This document shows positions 38,630 to 47,242 of a stretch of 64,000 bases of DNA, piece after piece (position 1 is the stretch's first letter; the number at the start of each line of letters is the position of its first letter). Source of the DNA: Streptomyces misionensis (GTDB lineage: Bacteria > Actinomycetota > Actinomycetes > Streptomycetales > Streptomycetaceae); NCBI RefSeq assembly GCF_900104815.1, contig NZ_FNTD01000004.1, positions 6,261,001 to 6,325,000 of the forward strand, read 5' to 3'. The notes under the pieces were generated by a model. The model saw only the letters and a list, made by a program, of their open reading frames with translations, was not told the DNA's origin and ran no database searches. The position numbers and the translations under genes are program-made.

Positions 38630-39613
38630 GTGTCCCGGCCCGCAGCAGCCCGTCCCCAGGCCGACGTCGGCCGCTTCGTCAGCGACGCCCTGCGCGACCG
38701 CTACTTCGCCGCCTGCGACGCGGTGTTCGCGCTGGGCGTGGCCGCGTCCGGGGAACAGGACGTGGAGACGTCCTTCGGCACCACGCACGTCTACCGCTAC
38801 GGCCCCGAGCCCGGACCGGCGCGGGAGGGCGGCGACCCGGCGGGGGAGACCCGCGACCGTACGCCCGTCGTCCTGGTGCACGGCGCCGGCAGCTGCTCGG
38901 CGATGTGGTACCCGAACACCGGCGCCCTCAGCGCCGAGCGGACCGTGTACGCCCTCGACACCCCGGGCGACCCCGGCCGCAGCGTGCAACGCGCCCCCAT
39001 CCACGAGCCGGAGCACGCCGCCCGCTGGCTGGACGAGGCCCTCGCCGGGCTCGGCCTCGACAAGGTGCACCTGGTCGGCACCTCCTACGGCGGCTGGCTC
39101 GCCCTGAACCAGGCCCACCGCAGGCCCGAACGGCTCGCCTCGGTCACACTGCTCGACCCCGGCGGCCTGGAGAAGGTCGGGCTGCGCTTCTTCGTTTGGA
39201 TCTTCGCCAGCCTGCTGGCCACCTTCGCCCCCAAGGCGCTGCGGCCCCGCCTCGCGTCCTGGCTGGAGCAACCGGTGCTGGTGGTACCCGAGTTGCGCGC
39301 GATGACCCACACCGGGGTGCGCGCCTACCGCATCCGCCGGCCGGTGCCGAAGCCGCTGACCGACGCCGAACTCGCCACCATACGCACGCCGTTGTACCTG
39401 CTGCTCGGCAAGCGCAGCCTCCTGGTGCACCCCCGGCGGCAGGTCGAGCGCGTGCCCCGGCTCGTGCCCGGCGCCCGCGCCGAGATCGTCGCGGACACCG
39501 GGCACGGACCGCAGATCGACCACGCGGACCTGGCCAACCGGCTGATGCTCGCATTCATGGCCGCCACCGAGGACGGCCTGGTCACGGGGCGGGCTCCCCG
39601 GGTCTCCGGCTGA
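38630..39613 (+). CDS. Alpha/beta hydrolase under TetR control
   Basis: A 327-aa alpha/beta hydrolase: VVLVHGAGSCSAMWYPN (oxyanion), the nucleophile elbow VGTSYGG, and the catalytic His in ADTGHGPQIDH. There is no signal peptide. GTG at 38630 is preferred because GGAGG ends 5 nt before it; GTG at 38624 overlaps that site. The upstream operator and divergent TetR gene suggest induction by a ligand, perhaps the hydrolase substrate or a related toxic compound (inference). Confidence 0.9.
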   Translation: MSRPAAARPQADVGRFVSDALRDRYFAACDAVFALGVAASGEQDVETSFGTTHVYRYGPEPGPAREGGDPAGETRDRTPVVLVHGAGSCSAMWYPNTGALSAERTVYALDTPGDPGRSVQRAPIHEPEHAARWLDEALAGLGLDKVHLVGTSYGGWLALNQAHRRPERLASVTLLDPGGLEKVGLRFFVWIFASLLATFAPKALRPRLASWLEQPVLVVPELRAMTHTGVRAYRIRRPVPKPLTDAELATIRTPLYLLLGKRSLLVHPRRQVERVPRLVPGARAEIVADTGHGPQIDHADLANRLMLAFMAATEDGLVTGRAPRVSG

Positions 39614-39750
39614 GCGCCCGAGCCGCCGACTCGCCCGGCCCGCCGGGCCGTTGCGCCGACCGGGTGGAAACGGGACGGAGTTGCGGCGCGGCGGCGCCGG
39701 GCTGTGGCACGGTCGCCTCCGGCGGAACACGGGGAAGGGCGGGCGTACAC

Positions 39751-40968
39751 ATGGGCAAGGTCGGACGGGTCCTCGCGGTCCTGCTGCTGGCGCTGGGACT
39801 GCCGGGCGCGCGGGCCACCGCCGGGGCCGTCCCCGCGGTCGGCGCCGTACTCAACGCGCCTCGCTGGACCGGGAGTTGGGAGACCGCGCCGTCGGGCACC
39901 GCCGCCGCGCTGCCCGGCGCGGCCGTCCGCAACGTCGTCCACCTCAGCGTCGGCGGCACCGCCGTGCGGGTGCGGCTCAGCAACCGGTTCGGCAGCGCGC
40001 CCCTGCGGCTCGGCGCGGTGACCGTCGCGCTGCGCCGGGCCGCCGGTCCGGACGCCGCGCCCGGTACCCTGCGCGCCGCCACGTTCCGGGGCGCCGCCAC
40101 CGCCACCGTCCCGCCCGGCGGGGAGACCGTCAGCGACCCGGTGCGGCTGACCGTGCCGGCCGCCGCCGACCTCCTCGTCACCGTGTACACCCCCGAGGAC
40201 GACGGACGCGCCACCTACCACGCCACCGCCCTCCAGACCAGCTACGTGGCCGCCGAGGGCGCGGGCCACGCCGCCGACGCGGACGGCTCCGCGTACCGGG
40301 CCACCCTCACCTGCTGGTACTACGTCACCGGGGTCGACGTCCTGGGCCGCGCCACCGGCAGCGTCGTGGCCTTCGGCGACTCGCTCACCGACGGCACCGG
40401 ATCCACCCCCGACGCCAACCGCCGCTGGCCCGACCGGCTCGCCGCGCGCCTTTCCGGCACGGGCGTCCTCAACGCCGGGATTGGCGGCAACCGGCTGCTG
40501 CGCGACGGCGCCGGGCCGAGCGCCCTCAGCCGCCTCGCCGCCGACGCCCTGGACCGGACCGGCGCGCGGATCCTCGTCGTCTTCGAGGGCATCAACGACA
40601 TCAAGGGCCTCCCCCCGGCCAACGACCCCGCCGCCTACGCCGACGCCTACCGCACCATCGTCGACCGCGCCCACGCGCACGGCATCCGGGTCGTCGGCGT
40701 CACCCTCACCCCGTTCAACGGGTACGCCGCCTACACGGTCGCCCGCGAGGAGGTACGGCAGCGGGTCAACGCCTTCATCCGCACCGGCGGCGCCTTCGAC
40801 GCGGTCGCCGACGCCGACGCCGCCGTCCGCGACCGAGCCGACCCCACCCGCATCCGCCCCGCCTACGACCCGGGCGACCACCTGCACTTCACCGACGCGG
40901 GCATGGCCGCGGTGGCCGAGACGGTCCGCCGCGCGCTCCGCCTGCCCGCGCCGACCGGCCACACGTGA
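39751..40968 (+). CDS. Secreted SGNH/GDSL family esterase or lipase
   Basis: A 405-aa exported hydrolase. A signal sequence (GKVGRVLAVLLLALGLPG, ending near ARATA) leads into a beta-rich domain, then the SGNH hydrolase core. Block I FGDSLTDGTG carries the nucleophile Ser, block II is GIGGNRLL, block III FEGINDI, and block V DHLHFTDAG supplies Asp and His. This architecture is common for extracellular Streptomyces GDSL esterases. GGGGAAGGG precedes the ATG at 39751 at longer spacing. The substrate could be acyl esters on polysaccharide or lipid. Confidence 0.92.
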   Translation: MGKVGRVLAVLLLALGLPGARATAGAVPAVGAVLNAPRWTGSWETAPSGTAAALPGAAVRNVVHLSVGGTAVRVRLSNRFGSAPLRLGAVTVALRRAAGPDAAPGTLRAATFRGAATATVPPGGETVSDPVRLTVPAAADLLVTVYTPEDDGRATYHATALQTSYVAAEGAGHAADADGSAYRATLTCWYYVTGVDVLGRATGSVVAFGDSLTDGTGSTPDANRRWPDRLAARLSGTGVLNAGIGGNRLLRDGAGPSALSRLAADALDRTGARILVVFEGINDIKGLPPANDPAAYADAYRTIVDRAHAHGIRVVGVTLTPFNGYAAYTVAREEVRQRVNAFIRTGGAFDAVADADAAVRDRADPTRIRPAYDPGDHLHFTDAGMAAVAETVRRALRLPAPTGHT

Positions 40969-41029
40969 GCGGCCCTTCGGCGCCACCGCCCCCAGCACGG
41001 GCAGCCGCACACGACCGGACGGCGGCGCA

Positions 41030-42016
41030 TCAGCCCGGCTCGCGCGCGACCCAGCCCCGCTCGTGGGCGTGCCAGCCCAGTTGCAGCCGGGTGGTCACCC
41101 CGGCCAGCTCCATCAGCCGCTTCACCCGGCGCTGCACCGTCCGCAGCCCCAGGTCCAGTTGCTTGGCCACGCTCGCGTCGGTCAGCCCGGCCAGCAGCAG
41201 CGACAGCACCTCCAGATCGGTGCCGTCCGGCCCGTCCGGCACCTCCTCGGCCGCCCCCTGCCTGTTCAGCCGCAGCGGCAGCGCCTCGCGCCACACCGAC
41301 TCGAACAGCCCCGCCAGCAGCTCCAGCAGCCCGCTGGCGTGCACCACCAGCGCGGCCGGCTCCGCGCTGCGCGAGGTCAGCGGCACCATCGCCAGCGAGC
41401 GGTCGGCGACGACCAGCTTCGTCGGCACCCGGTCCACCACCCGCACCCGCTCGCCCCGGCCGAGCGCGGCGGCCAGCCCGCCGAGCCCCTGCGGCGGATC
41501 CAGCACCGCCCGCTCCACCACCACCCGGTAGCGCACCCCGCGCCCGGCCGCCTGCTCCTCCGCCTCGTTCTCCGCCGCCGAGACCACCACGGGGTTCCCC
41601 GTCACCAGCGCGCACACCTCGTCGGCGGCGCCCAACTGGAGCTGGAGAAAACGCTGGGCCACCGCCGAGGCGCCGGTCACCACCTCCACCAGGTCGTGCA
41701 CCGCGGGCTCGTCCGCCGCCGCCCGGTACTCCCGCGCGAGCAGCGCCGCCGCCAGCTCCGCCTGCTCCAGCTCGTGCCGCTGCCGGGTCAGCAGCGCGCC
41801 CAGGGCCACCGCGGGCGGCGCCGCCACCCAGCGGCCGGGACGCGCCGAGGAGCGGGCCGCGAGCCCCTGCCGCTCCAGCCGGCGCAGCGCGTGCTCGGTG
41901 TCCTGCTCCGCCAGCGTCAACCGCCGCGCCAGATCGGCCACCTCGGCCGCGCCCACCGCCACCAGCGCCCGGTACGCCGCCTCGTGTCTCTCGTCCAGCC
42001 CTATCGCCGCCAGCAT
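41030..42016 (-). CDS. LuxR-type regulator with TrmB-like N-terminus
   Basis: A 328-aa regulator. The N-terminal winged helix (AAYRALVAVGAAEVADLARRLTLAEQDTEHALRRLERQG) resembles TrmB sugar-responsive regulators. The C-terminus has a LuxR helix-turn-helix (LEVLSLLLAGLTDASVAKQLDLGLRTVQRRVKRLMELAG). The middle part resembles a phospholipase-D-like or ligand-binding fold but is not clear. GGAGGG sits about 9 nt before the ATG at 42016. Such TrmB/LuxR proteins are frequent in Streptomyces and rarely characterised. It converges on the GDSL esterase gene with a 61-nt gap and diverges from a region holding a strong hairpin. Confidence 0.88.
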   Translation of the reverse strand: MLAAIGLDERHEAAYRALVAVGAAEVADLARRLTLAEQDTEHALRRLERQGLAARSSARPGRWVAAPPAVALGALLTRQRHELEQAELAAALLAREYRAAADEPAVHDLVEVVTGASAVAQRFLQLQLGAADEVCALVTGNPVVVSAAENEAEEQAAGRGVRYRVVVERAVLDPPQGLGGLAAALGRGERVRVVDRVPTKLVVADRSLAMVPLTSRSAEPAALVVHASGLLELLAGLFESVWREALPLRLNRQGAAEEVPDGPDGTDLEVLSLLLAGLTDASVAKQLDLGLRTVQRRVKRLMELAGVTTRLQLGWHAHERGWVAREPG

Positions 42017-42555
42017 CGCCCCGCGTCCCTCCCCTGAGTCCGAGCAGTGTGAGAACAAGCCGTCACACGGGCCCGCGGCTGGCGGAAACCGGCCACGACG
42101 CAAACCCGCCGCCGCCCATCATCGCGGTACCGCGGGTGCCTCTGCCAAGGTGGGCCTCACCGCGGCATTCGTGCCCGGAGACCTGCCGGGCCGGGGCGTC
42201 CGTGCGCCCGGTCGCGCCGCCGCGGCCGAGGCGACGACGCCGCGATCCGGCCGGTGGACCGGTGGCCGACAAGGCCCGGTACCGAAGGACCGTGACCCGG
42301 GCCCGTGCGTGTCCGCGCGTCCGAGGACGTGCCGAGGACGTGGAGGGGACACGGGGCCGGGTCACTTCGCACGTCGCCGGGCGGTCCCCCCGTGGGGGGT
42401 GGGACCGCCCGGCGGCCTTCCACCACGAGCCACCCCGCGCCCCTCGTCGTACGGCCGTACGACCCGTCCCCCGACACGCCGCCCTGGGCGCCTGCCGGGC
42501 GGCGGTTTTTCCCGATCCCCCGTTTTCCCACCGCCCCCGTGGTGACAATCAGGGC
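42017..42555. other. 539-nt divergent intergenic region with strong hairpin and palindrome
   Basis: No convincing gene is present; one frame is open throughout on the plus strand but is Arg/Pro-rich and lacks a start signal. At 42376-42413 GCCGGGCGGTCCC pairs perfectly with GGGACCGCCCGGC (13 bp, 12-nt loop). At 42446-42463 there is an 18-bp perfect palindrome, GTCGTACGG followed directly by CCGTACGAC. The hairpin looks like a terminator, yet lies between divergent genes, hinting at an unannotated small transcript. Confidence 0.55.
42544..42549 (+). promoter_or_regulatory. -10 element GACAAT of a leaderless PP2C-like gene
   Basis: GACAAT ends 6 nt before the ATG at 42556 with no ribosome site between. 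Confidence 0.4.
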
Positions 42556-43662
42556 ATGAGCCAGCAGGGGGGAAGACCCGCCGTCCGTCCCGAGGACGAC
42601 TGGTGGGGGGACCTGTACGACGACGCCACCGGGGACACGGGCCCCACGGCCGCGCCCGACTCCCTGGACGACCGCTTCACCTCGGTCGAGCGGACGGTCA
42701 AAGGGCCCCGGACCCCGCCGGACCCGCCCGCCCCCGAGCCCGCCTCCCCCCTCGACTACGTGGGCTCGGGGCCGCCCACCTACGACCCCGAGCCCACCGC
42801 CCTGCCGGCCGCCGAGCCGGAGGCGCTGGAGGAGTCGGTGCCGGACACCGTGCTGGACGGTGCCCGGTACGGCGCGTGGACGCTGCGCTCCGTCTCGCTG
42901 CGCGGGGACTCGGCGCGCTACCGGGGCGAGCCGCGCCGGGACGCGCTGCTGACCGCCCGGTTCGGCACCGGCGGGCAGGCGCTGCTGCTCGTCGCGATGG
43001 CCACCGGCGCCCGGACCACGCCGGAGGCGCACCTGGCGGCGGCCGAGGCGTGCCGCTGGATCGGCCGGGCGGTGGGCCGCAGCCACCGGCGCCTCGCCGA
43101 GGACCTGCGGGCGGCCCGGCGCGCCGATCTGCGGGCCGGCCTGCACCGGCTGACCGACCGGGGCCTCGGCCGGCTCCGGTCGAGCGCGGTCGAACGGGGC
43201 CTCGACCCGCGGGAGTACACGGCGGCCCTGCGCTGCCTGCTGCTGCCGGCCGACCCGGACTGCCGTACCCGGCTGTTCTTCGGCACCGGCGACGGCGGCC
43301 TGTTCCTGCTGCGGGACGGCGCCTTCCGGGACATCGAGCCGCGGGCCACGCCCGCCGCACGCGCGACGCCGTCCGACGACGACCGGGTCACCCTCGGCCT
43401 CGGCGTCCCGCCCGCCGGGCCCGCGCCGGACCCGGCGCCGTTCCGCTTCCACGCCTCGCTAGCCCGCCCGGGTGATGTCCTGGTGATGTGTACGACGGGC
43501 CTGGCCGAGCCGTTGCGCGAGGAGCCCGCGCTCGGTGCTCACCTGGCCCGCCGCTGGTCCGGCCGCCGCGCGCCCGGTCTCGCCGCGTTCCTCGCCGACA
43601 CCCGGGTGCGGGTCAAGGGCTACGCCGACGACCGTACGGCGGCGGCCGTGTGGGAGGCGTGA
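42556..43662 (+). CDS. Degenerate PP2C-like protein
   Basis: A 368-aa soluble protein. After a Pro/Asp-rich N-terminal third, residues 95-360 follow a PP2C phosphatase pattern: LRGDSARYRGEPRRDALLTARFG, TRLFFGTGDGGLFLLRDG, DVLVMCTTGLAEPLRE and YADDRTAAAVW. Two key metal ligands look altered. The usual DG-x-G becomes VAMATGAR, and the closing DD appears only as ADDRTA. It may thus be a regulatory pseudophosphatase. A leaderless start is suggested by a -10 element 6 nt upstream. The poxB gene follows 72 nt later and could be co-transcribed. Confidence 0.8.
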   Translation: MSQQGGRPAVRPEDDWWGDLYDDATGDTGPTAAPDSLDDRFTSVERTVKGPRTPPDPPAPEPASPLDYVGSGPPTYDPEPTALPAAEPEALEESVPDTVLDGARYGAWTLRSVSLRGDSARYRGEPRRDALLTARFGTGGQALLLVAMATGARTTPEAHLAAAEACRWIGRAVGRSHRRLAEDLRAARRADLRAGLHRLTDRGLGRLRSSAVERGLDPREYTAALRCLLLPADPDCRTRLFFGTGDGGLFLLRDGAFRDIEPRATPAARATPSDDDRVTLGLGVPPAGPAPDPAPFRFHASLARPGDVLVMCTTGLAEPLREEPALGAHLARRWSGRRAPGLAAFLADTRVRVKGYADDRTAAAVWEA

Positions 43663-43734
43663 CGGCTGCTCGTATGCCTCCATGGAACCGGGACCACGGA
43701 CACCCGGGACCTCGGAAGGGGCAGACGAGAGAAC

Positions 43735-45477
43735 ATGGCCAAACAGAACGTAGCCGAGCAGTTCGTCGACATCCTCGTCCGCGCCGGCGTGCGCCGCCTC
43801 TACGGCGTCGTCGGCGACAGCCTCAACCCGATCGTGGACGCGGTGCGCCGTCACTCCACCATCGACTGGGTCCACGTCCGCCACGAGGAGACCGCCGCCT
43901 TCGCGGCCGGGGCCGAGGCCCAGATCACCGGGAAGCTGGCCGCCTGCGCGGGCTCCTGCGGCCCCGGCAACCTGCACCTCGTCAACGGCCTGTACGACGC
44001 CCACCGTTCGATGGCCCCCGTGCTGGCCCTCGCCTCCCACATCCCCTCCAGCGAGATCGGCCTCGGGTACTTCCAGGAGACCCACCCGGACCGGCTCTTC
44101 CAGGAGTGCAGCCACTACAGCGAGCTGATCTCCAGCCCCAGGCAGATGCCCCGGCTGCTGCAGACCGCGATCCAGCACGCGGTCGGGCAGAGCGGGGTCA
44201 GCGTGGTCGCCCTGCCCGGCGACATCGCCGCCGAGCCCGCGCCGGAGCGGTCCGCGCAGAGCGCCCTGGTCACCTCACGGCCCACCGTCCGCCCCGGCGA
44301 CGCCGAGATCGACGCCCTGGTGGACATGATCGACAAGGCCGGCAAGGTCACCCTCTTCTGCGGCAGCGGCACGGCGGGGGCGCACGCCGAGGTCATGGAG
44401 TTCGCCGGGAAGCTCAAGGCGCCGGTGGGCCACGCCCTGCGCGGCAAGGAGTTCATCCAGTACGACAACCCGTACGACGTCGGCATGAGCGGACTGCTCG
44501 GCTACGGCGCCGCCTACGAGGCCACCCACGAGTGCGATCTGCTGATCCTGCTCGGCACCGACTTCCCGTACAACGCCTTCCTCCCCGACGACGTGCAGAT
44601 CGCCCAGATCGACGTGCGGCCCGAGGTGCTCGGCCGCAGGTCCCGGCTCGACCTCGCCGTGTGGGGCGATGTGCGCGAGACCCTGCGCTGTCTCACCCCC
44701 CGGGTCCAGGAGAAGACCAGCCGGCGCTTCCTCGACCGGATGCTGAAGAAGCACGCCGACGCGCTGGAGGGCGTGGTCAAGGCGTACACCAGGAAGGTCG
44801 ACAAGCACGTCCCGATCCACCCCGAGTACGTGGCCGCGGTGCTCGACGAAGTCGCCGCGGACGACGCGGTGTTCACCGTGGACACCGGGATGTGCAACGT
44901 GTGGGCGGCCCGCTACATCTCGCCCAACGGCCGCCGCAGGATCATCGGTTCCTTCTCGCACGGCTCGATGGCGAACGCGCTGCCCATGGCGATCGGCGCG
45001 CAGTTCACCGACCGGCGCCGGCAGGTGGTGTCCATGTCCGGGGACGGCGGCTTCGCCATGCTGATGGGCGACTTCCTGACCCTCGTACAGCACGACCTTC
45101 CGGTCAAGGTCGTCCTCTTCAACAACTCCTCGCTCGGCATGGTGGAGTTGGAGATGATGGTCTCCGGCCTGCCCTCGTACGGCACGGCCAACGCCAACCC
45201 CGACTTCGCCGCGGTGGCCCGGGCGTGCGGGGCGTACGGGGTGCGGGTGGAGAAGCCCAAGCAGCTGGCCGACGCGCTCAAGGACGCGTTCCGGCACAAG
45301 GGGCCGGCGCTGGTGGACATCGTCACCGACCCCAACGCGCTGTCCATCCCGCCGAAGATCAGCGCCGAGATGGTCACCGGGTTCGCGCTGTCCGCCTCCA
45401 AGATCGTGCTGGACGGCGGCGTCGGCCGCATGGTGCAGATGGCCCGCTCCAACCTCCGCAACGTGCCGCGCCCCTGA
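43735..45477 (+). CDS. poxB: Pyruvate dehydrogenase (quinone)/pyruvate oxidase, PoxB type
   Basis: A ThDP- and FAD-dependent flavoenzyme oxidising pyruvate to acetate and CO2. The 580-aa protein has the three-domain layout of this group. The catalytic Glu is in VRHEETAAFAAGAEAQ, the FAD domain in the middle (LLILLGTDFPY), and the ThDP/Mg motif in SGDGGFAMLMGDFLTL with VVLFNNSSLGM. GAGAG lies just before the ATG at 43735, behind a GGAAGGGG stretch. E. coli PoxB binds the membrane through its C-terminus to feed electrons to ubiquinone; an actinobacterial version would use menaquinone (inference). Confidence 0.93.
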   Translation: MAKQNVAEQFVDILVRAGVRRLYGVVGDSLNPIVDAVRRHSTIDWVHVRHEETAAFAAGAEAQITGKLAACAGSCGPGNLHLVNGLYDAHRSMAPVLALASHIPSSEIGLGYFQETHPDRLFQECSHYSELISSPRQMPRLLQTAIQHAVGQSGVSVVALPGDIAAEPAPERSAQSALVTSRPTVRPGDAEIDALVDMIDKAGKVTLFCGSGTAGAHAEVMEFAGKLKAPVGHALRGKEFIQYDNPYDVGMSGLLGYGAAYEATHECDLLILLGTDFPYNAFLPDDVQIAQIDVRPEVLGRRSRLDLAVWGDVRETLRCLTPRVQEKTSRRFLDRMLKKHADALEGVVKAYTRKVDKHVPIHPEYVAAVLDEVAADDAVFTVDTGMCNVWAARYISPNGRRRIIGSFSHGSMANALPMAIGAQFTDRRRQVVSMSGDGGFAMLMGDFLTLVQHDLPVKVVLFNNSSLGMVELEMMVSGLPSYGTANANPDFAAVARACGAYGVRVEKPKQLADALKDAFRHKGPALVDIVTDPNALSIPPKISAEMVTGFALSASKIVLDGGVGRMVQMARSNLRNVPRP

Positions 45478-45725
45478 CACCACCCGGACCGGGGAGCGGA
45501 TTTCGGCCAGTTTCACGGCCCGTGACGACACGCCGACCGCCCGTGCCGGACGCGGCTGCCCCGCCGTCACGGGGCGTCAGCGGCGCCAGGCGGCCCCCGC
45601 GCGGGTGCTCCTCCGGCCACCGCGCGCACCCCGCGCCCGGGCCGCGGCCCCCCGTCGGTGGCCGAACCGCCGGTCATCGCCCCACCCCCAGGACTGCCGG
45701 GGTGAGGGCTGGGCAAGCATCCCCC
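45478..45725. other. Gap between poxB and the ATP-binding protein gene
   Basis: This GC-rich stretch shows no credible gene. Imperfect inverted repeats are present but none is a strong hairpin. The promoter of the downstream gene is expected here; I could not pick a convincing one. Confidence 0.3.
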
Positions 45726-45779
45726 GTGAACGTGTTCGACCAGAAGGGGCAGGGTTCGAGCGGCGTGCGGGCGGGGGCC

Positions 45780-47165
45780 ATGAACAGGCAGGCACGAGGA
45801 GGTCCCGCGACCACGGGCACCTCTTCACCGGAGCCGGAGGACGGAACGGGGGAAACCGTGGGGGAAGCGGCGGGACGCCTTGGGGACGCCGTGGGGGAAC
45901 CGGCCGGGCGGATGCCGGAGGCGGTGGAGGGGACGGCGGGACGAGGGGCCCAGCCGGCGGGGGAGCAGGCGGGGCGGATGCCGGCGGCCGGGGACGGGAC
46001 GGCGGGACGTCCGGCGCGGTCCTTACGGGAGACGCCGGGACGATCGCCGCGGCAGCCGGTGGGACTGCTGCCGGAGGCCGAGGGCGGGCGCCGGGGGCGT
46101 TTCGCGGGAGCCGTGGAGGGCGGCTCGGGGCAGCTCGCGGAGGCATGGGGAGACGGGTCCGTGAGGCCGGCCGACATGGACGGCGCCCGAGACGGTCTCG
46201 CCACCGGGACCGGGAGCGCCGTCGGCGGTGCGCGGGCGGAGAGCGGTGGTGGCGCGGATGCCGTGAGGGGACGCCGGGGGAGCCTGCCGGACGACGCGCG
46301 TGAGGGGTCCGGCCGGGTCACGGGCGCCCTGGCGGAGGTACCGGGGCCGGGCGGGGGCCCGGTGGCCGAGGGGTACGGCCGGGGCGCGGAACCGCTCGTC
46401 GAGGAGGCCGCTCCGGGCGGGGCCGCGGACGCCCCGGGGGGCAGGGCCGGGGTGCCGGCCGCCGCCGTGAGCGACACGGCGGTCCCCGCCACCGGCTCCG
46501 CGGGCCACCGCCCCCGTGCCGCGCGGCAGCGGCGGGGCCCCGCCGTGGACACCGCGTGGAAGAACGGCGGTGCGACCGCGGACGCCACGCGGGAGAGGGC
46601 CGCCGCGACCGCGGACGCCCGGGACGGCGGGCACGGTACCGGCGCGGGGTCCGGACGGGAGTCCGGCCACAGGGCCGGCGCGGGGGCCGGGCGGGAGGAC
46701 GGCCGTCGCACCGGTGAGGGCGCCGGGCGGGGGAGGGCGGGCGCCAGGCACGGCCTTCGTGCCGAAGCCGGGCCGCAGTACCCGCAGCGGTTGTGGCGCA
46801 GACTCGGGCGGGCCGACCTGCGGGCCGTGCCGGAGGCGCGGCGGGAGCTGCGGGAGCTGCTGCGGGACTGGGGCAAGCCGGGGCAGTCGGAGATCGCCGA
46901 GCTGCTCACCAGCGAGCTGGTCACCAACGCGCTCGTCCACACCGACGACGACGCCGTGCTCACCGCCGTCGTGGCGCCCGGCGGACTCCGCGTGGAGGTA
47001 CGGGACTTCGTGCCCCGAAGACCCCAGGTGCGCACCCCCCAGCCGGACGACGACACCCACGGCCGGGGCATGGTCCTGGTGGAGTCCCTCGCCGACGCCT
47101 GGGGCGTCCGGCCGCACGGGGTCGGCAAGTCGGTGTGGTTCGAACTGGGCGCCGAAGCGGCCTGA
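45780..47165 (+). CDS. HATPase-domain protein with long low-complexity N-terminus
   Basis: A 461-aa protein. The last 120 residues are an anti-sigma/histidine-kinase-type ATPase domain: PEARRELRELLRDWG, LLTSELVTNALVHT (N-box), and DDDTHGRGMVLVESLADAWG (G-box). The first 330 residues are low complexity, rich in Gly, Ala, Arg and Glu, with loose repeats such as GRMPEAVEGTAGR and GRMPAAGDGTAGR, probably disordered. The coding strand there is strikingly G-rich compared with its neighbours. ATG 45780 is used; GTG 45726 in the same frame would add 18 residues, and neither has a good ribosome site. It probably acts in the anti-sigma/SpoIIE-type signalling network. Confidence 0.8.
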   Translation: MNRQARGGPATTGTSSPEPEDGTGETVGEAAGRLGDAVGEPAGRMPEAVEGTAGRGAQPAGEQAGRMPAAGDGTAGRPARSLRETPGRSPRQPVGLLPEAEGGRRGRFAGAVEGGSGQLAEAWGDGSVRPADMDGARDGLATGTGSAVGGARAESGGGADAVRGRRGSLPDDAREGSGRVTGALAEVPGPGGGPVAEGYGRGAEPLVEEAAPGGAADAPGGRAGVPAAAVSDTAVPATGSAGHRPRAARQRRGPAVDTAWKNGGATADATRERAAATADARDGGHGTGAGSGRESGHRAGAGAGREDGRRTGEGAGRGRAGARHGLRAEAGPQYPQRLWRRLGRADLRAVPEARRELRELLRDWGKPGQSEIAELLTSELVTNALVHTDDDAVLTAVVAPGGLRVEVRDFVPRRPQVRTPQPDDDTHGRGMVLVESLADAWGVRPHGVGKSVWFELGAEAA

Positions 47166-47177
47166 GGCGCAGCGGAC

Positions 47178-47218
47178 ATGGGTCGGGGGCGTGACCGCCG
47201 GTCACGCCCCCGACCCAT
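47178..47218. terminator. Bidirectional terminator, perfect 19-bp stem
   Basis: ATGGGTCGGGGGCGTGACC pairs perfectly with its complement across a GCC loop, between the convergent HATPase and DUF2637 genes. It is the strongest hairpin seen in the window and surely stops transcription from both sides. Confidence 0.85.
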
Positions 47219-47242
47219 GAGGAGCCGTCGCTCCCGGCCGCA

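Noticed and set aside
42049..42555. N-terminal extension of the PP2C-like gene by 169 codons
   Set aside because: The extension is Arg/Pro-rich, runs through a 13-bp hairpin and an 18-bp palindrome, and has no ribosome site; a -10 element precedes the ATG at 42556.
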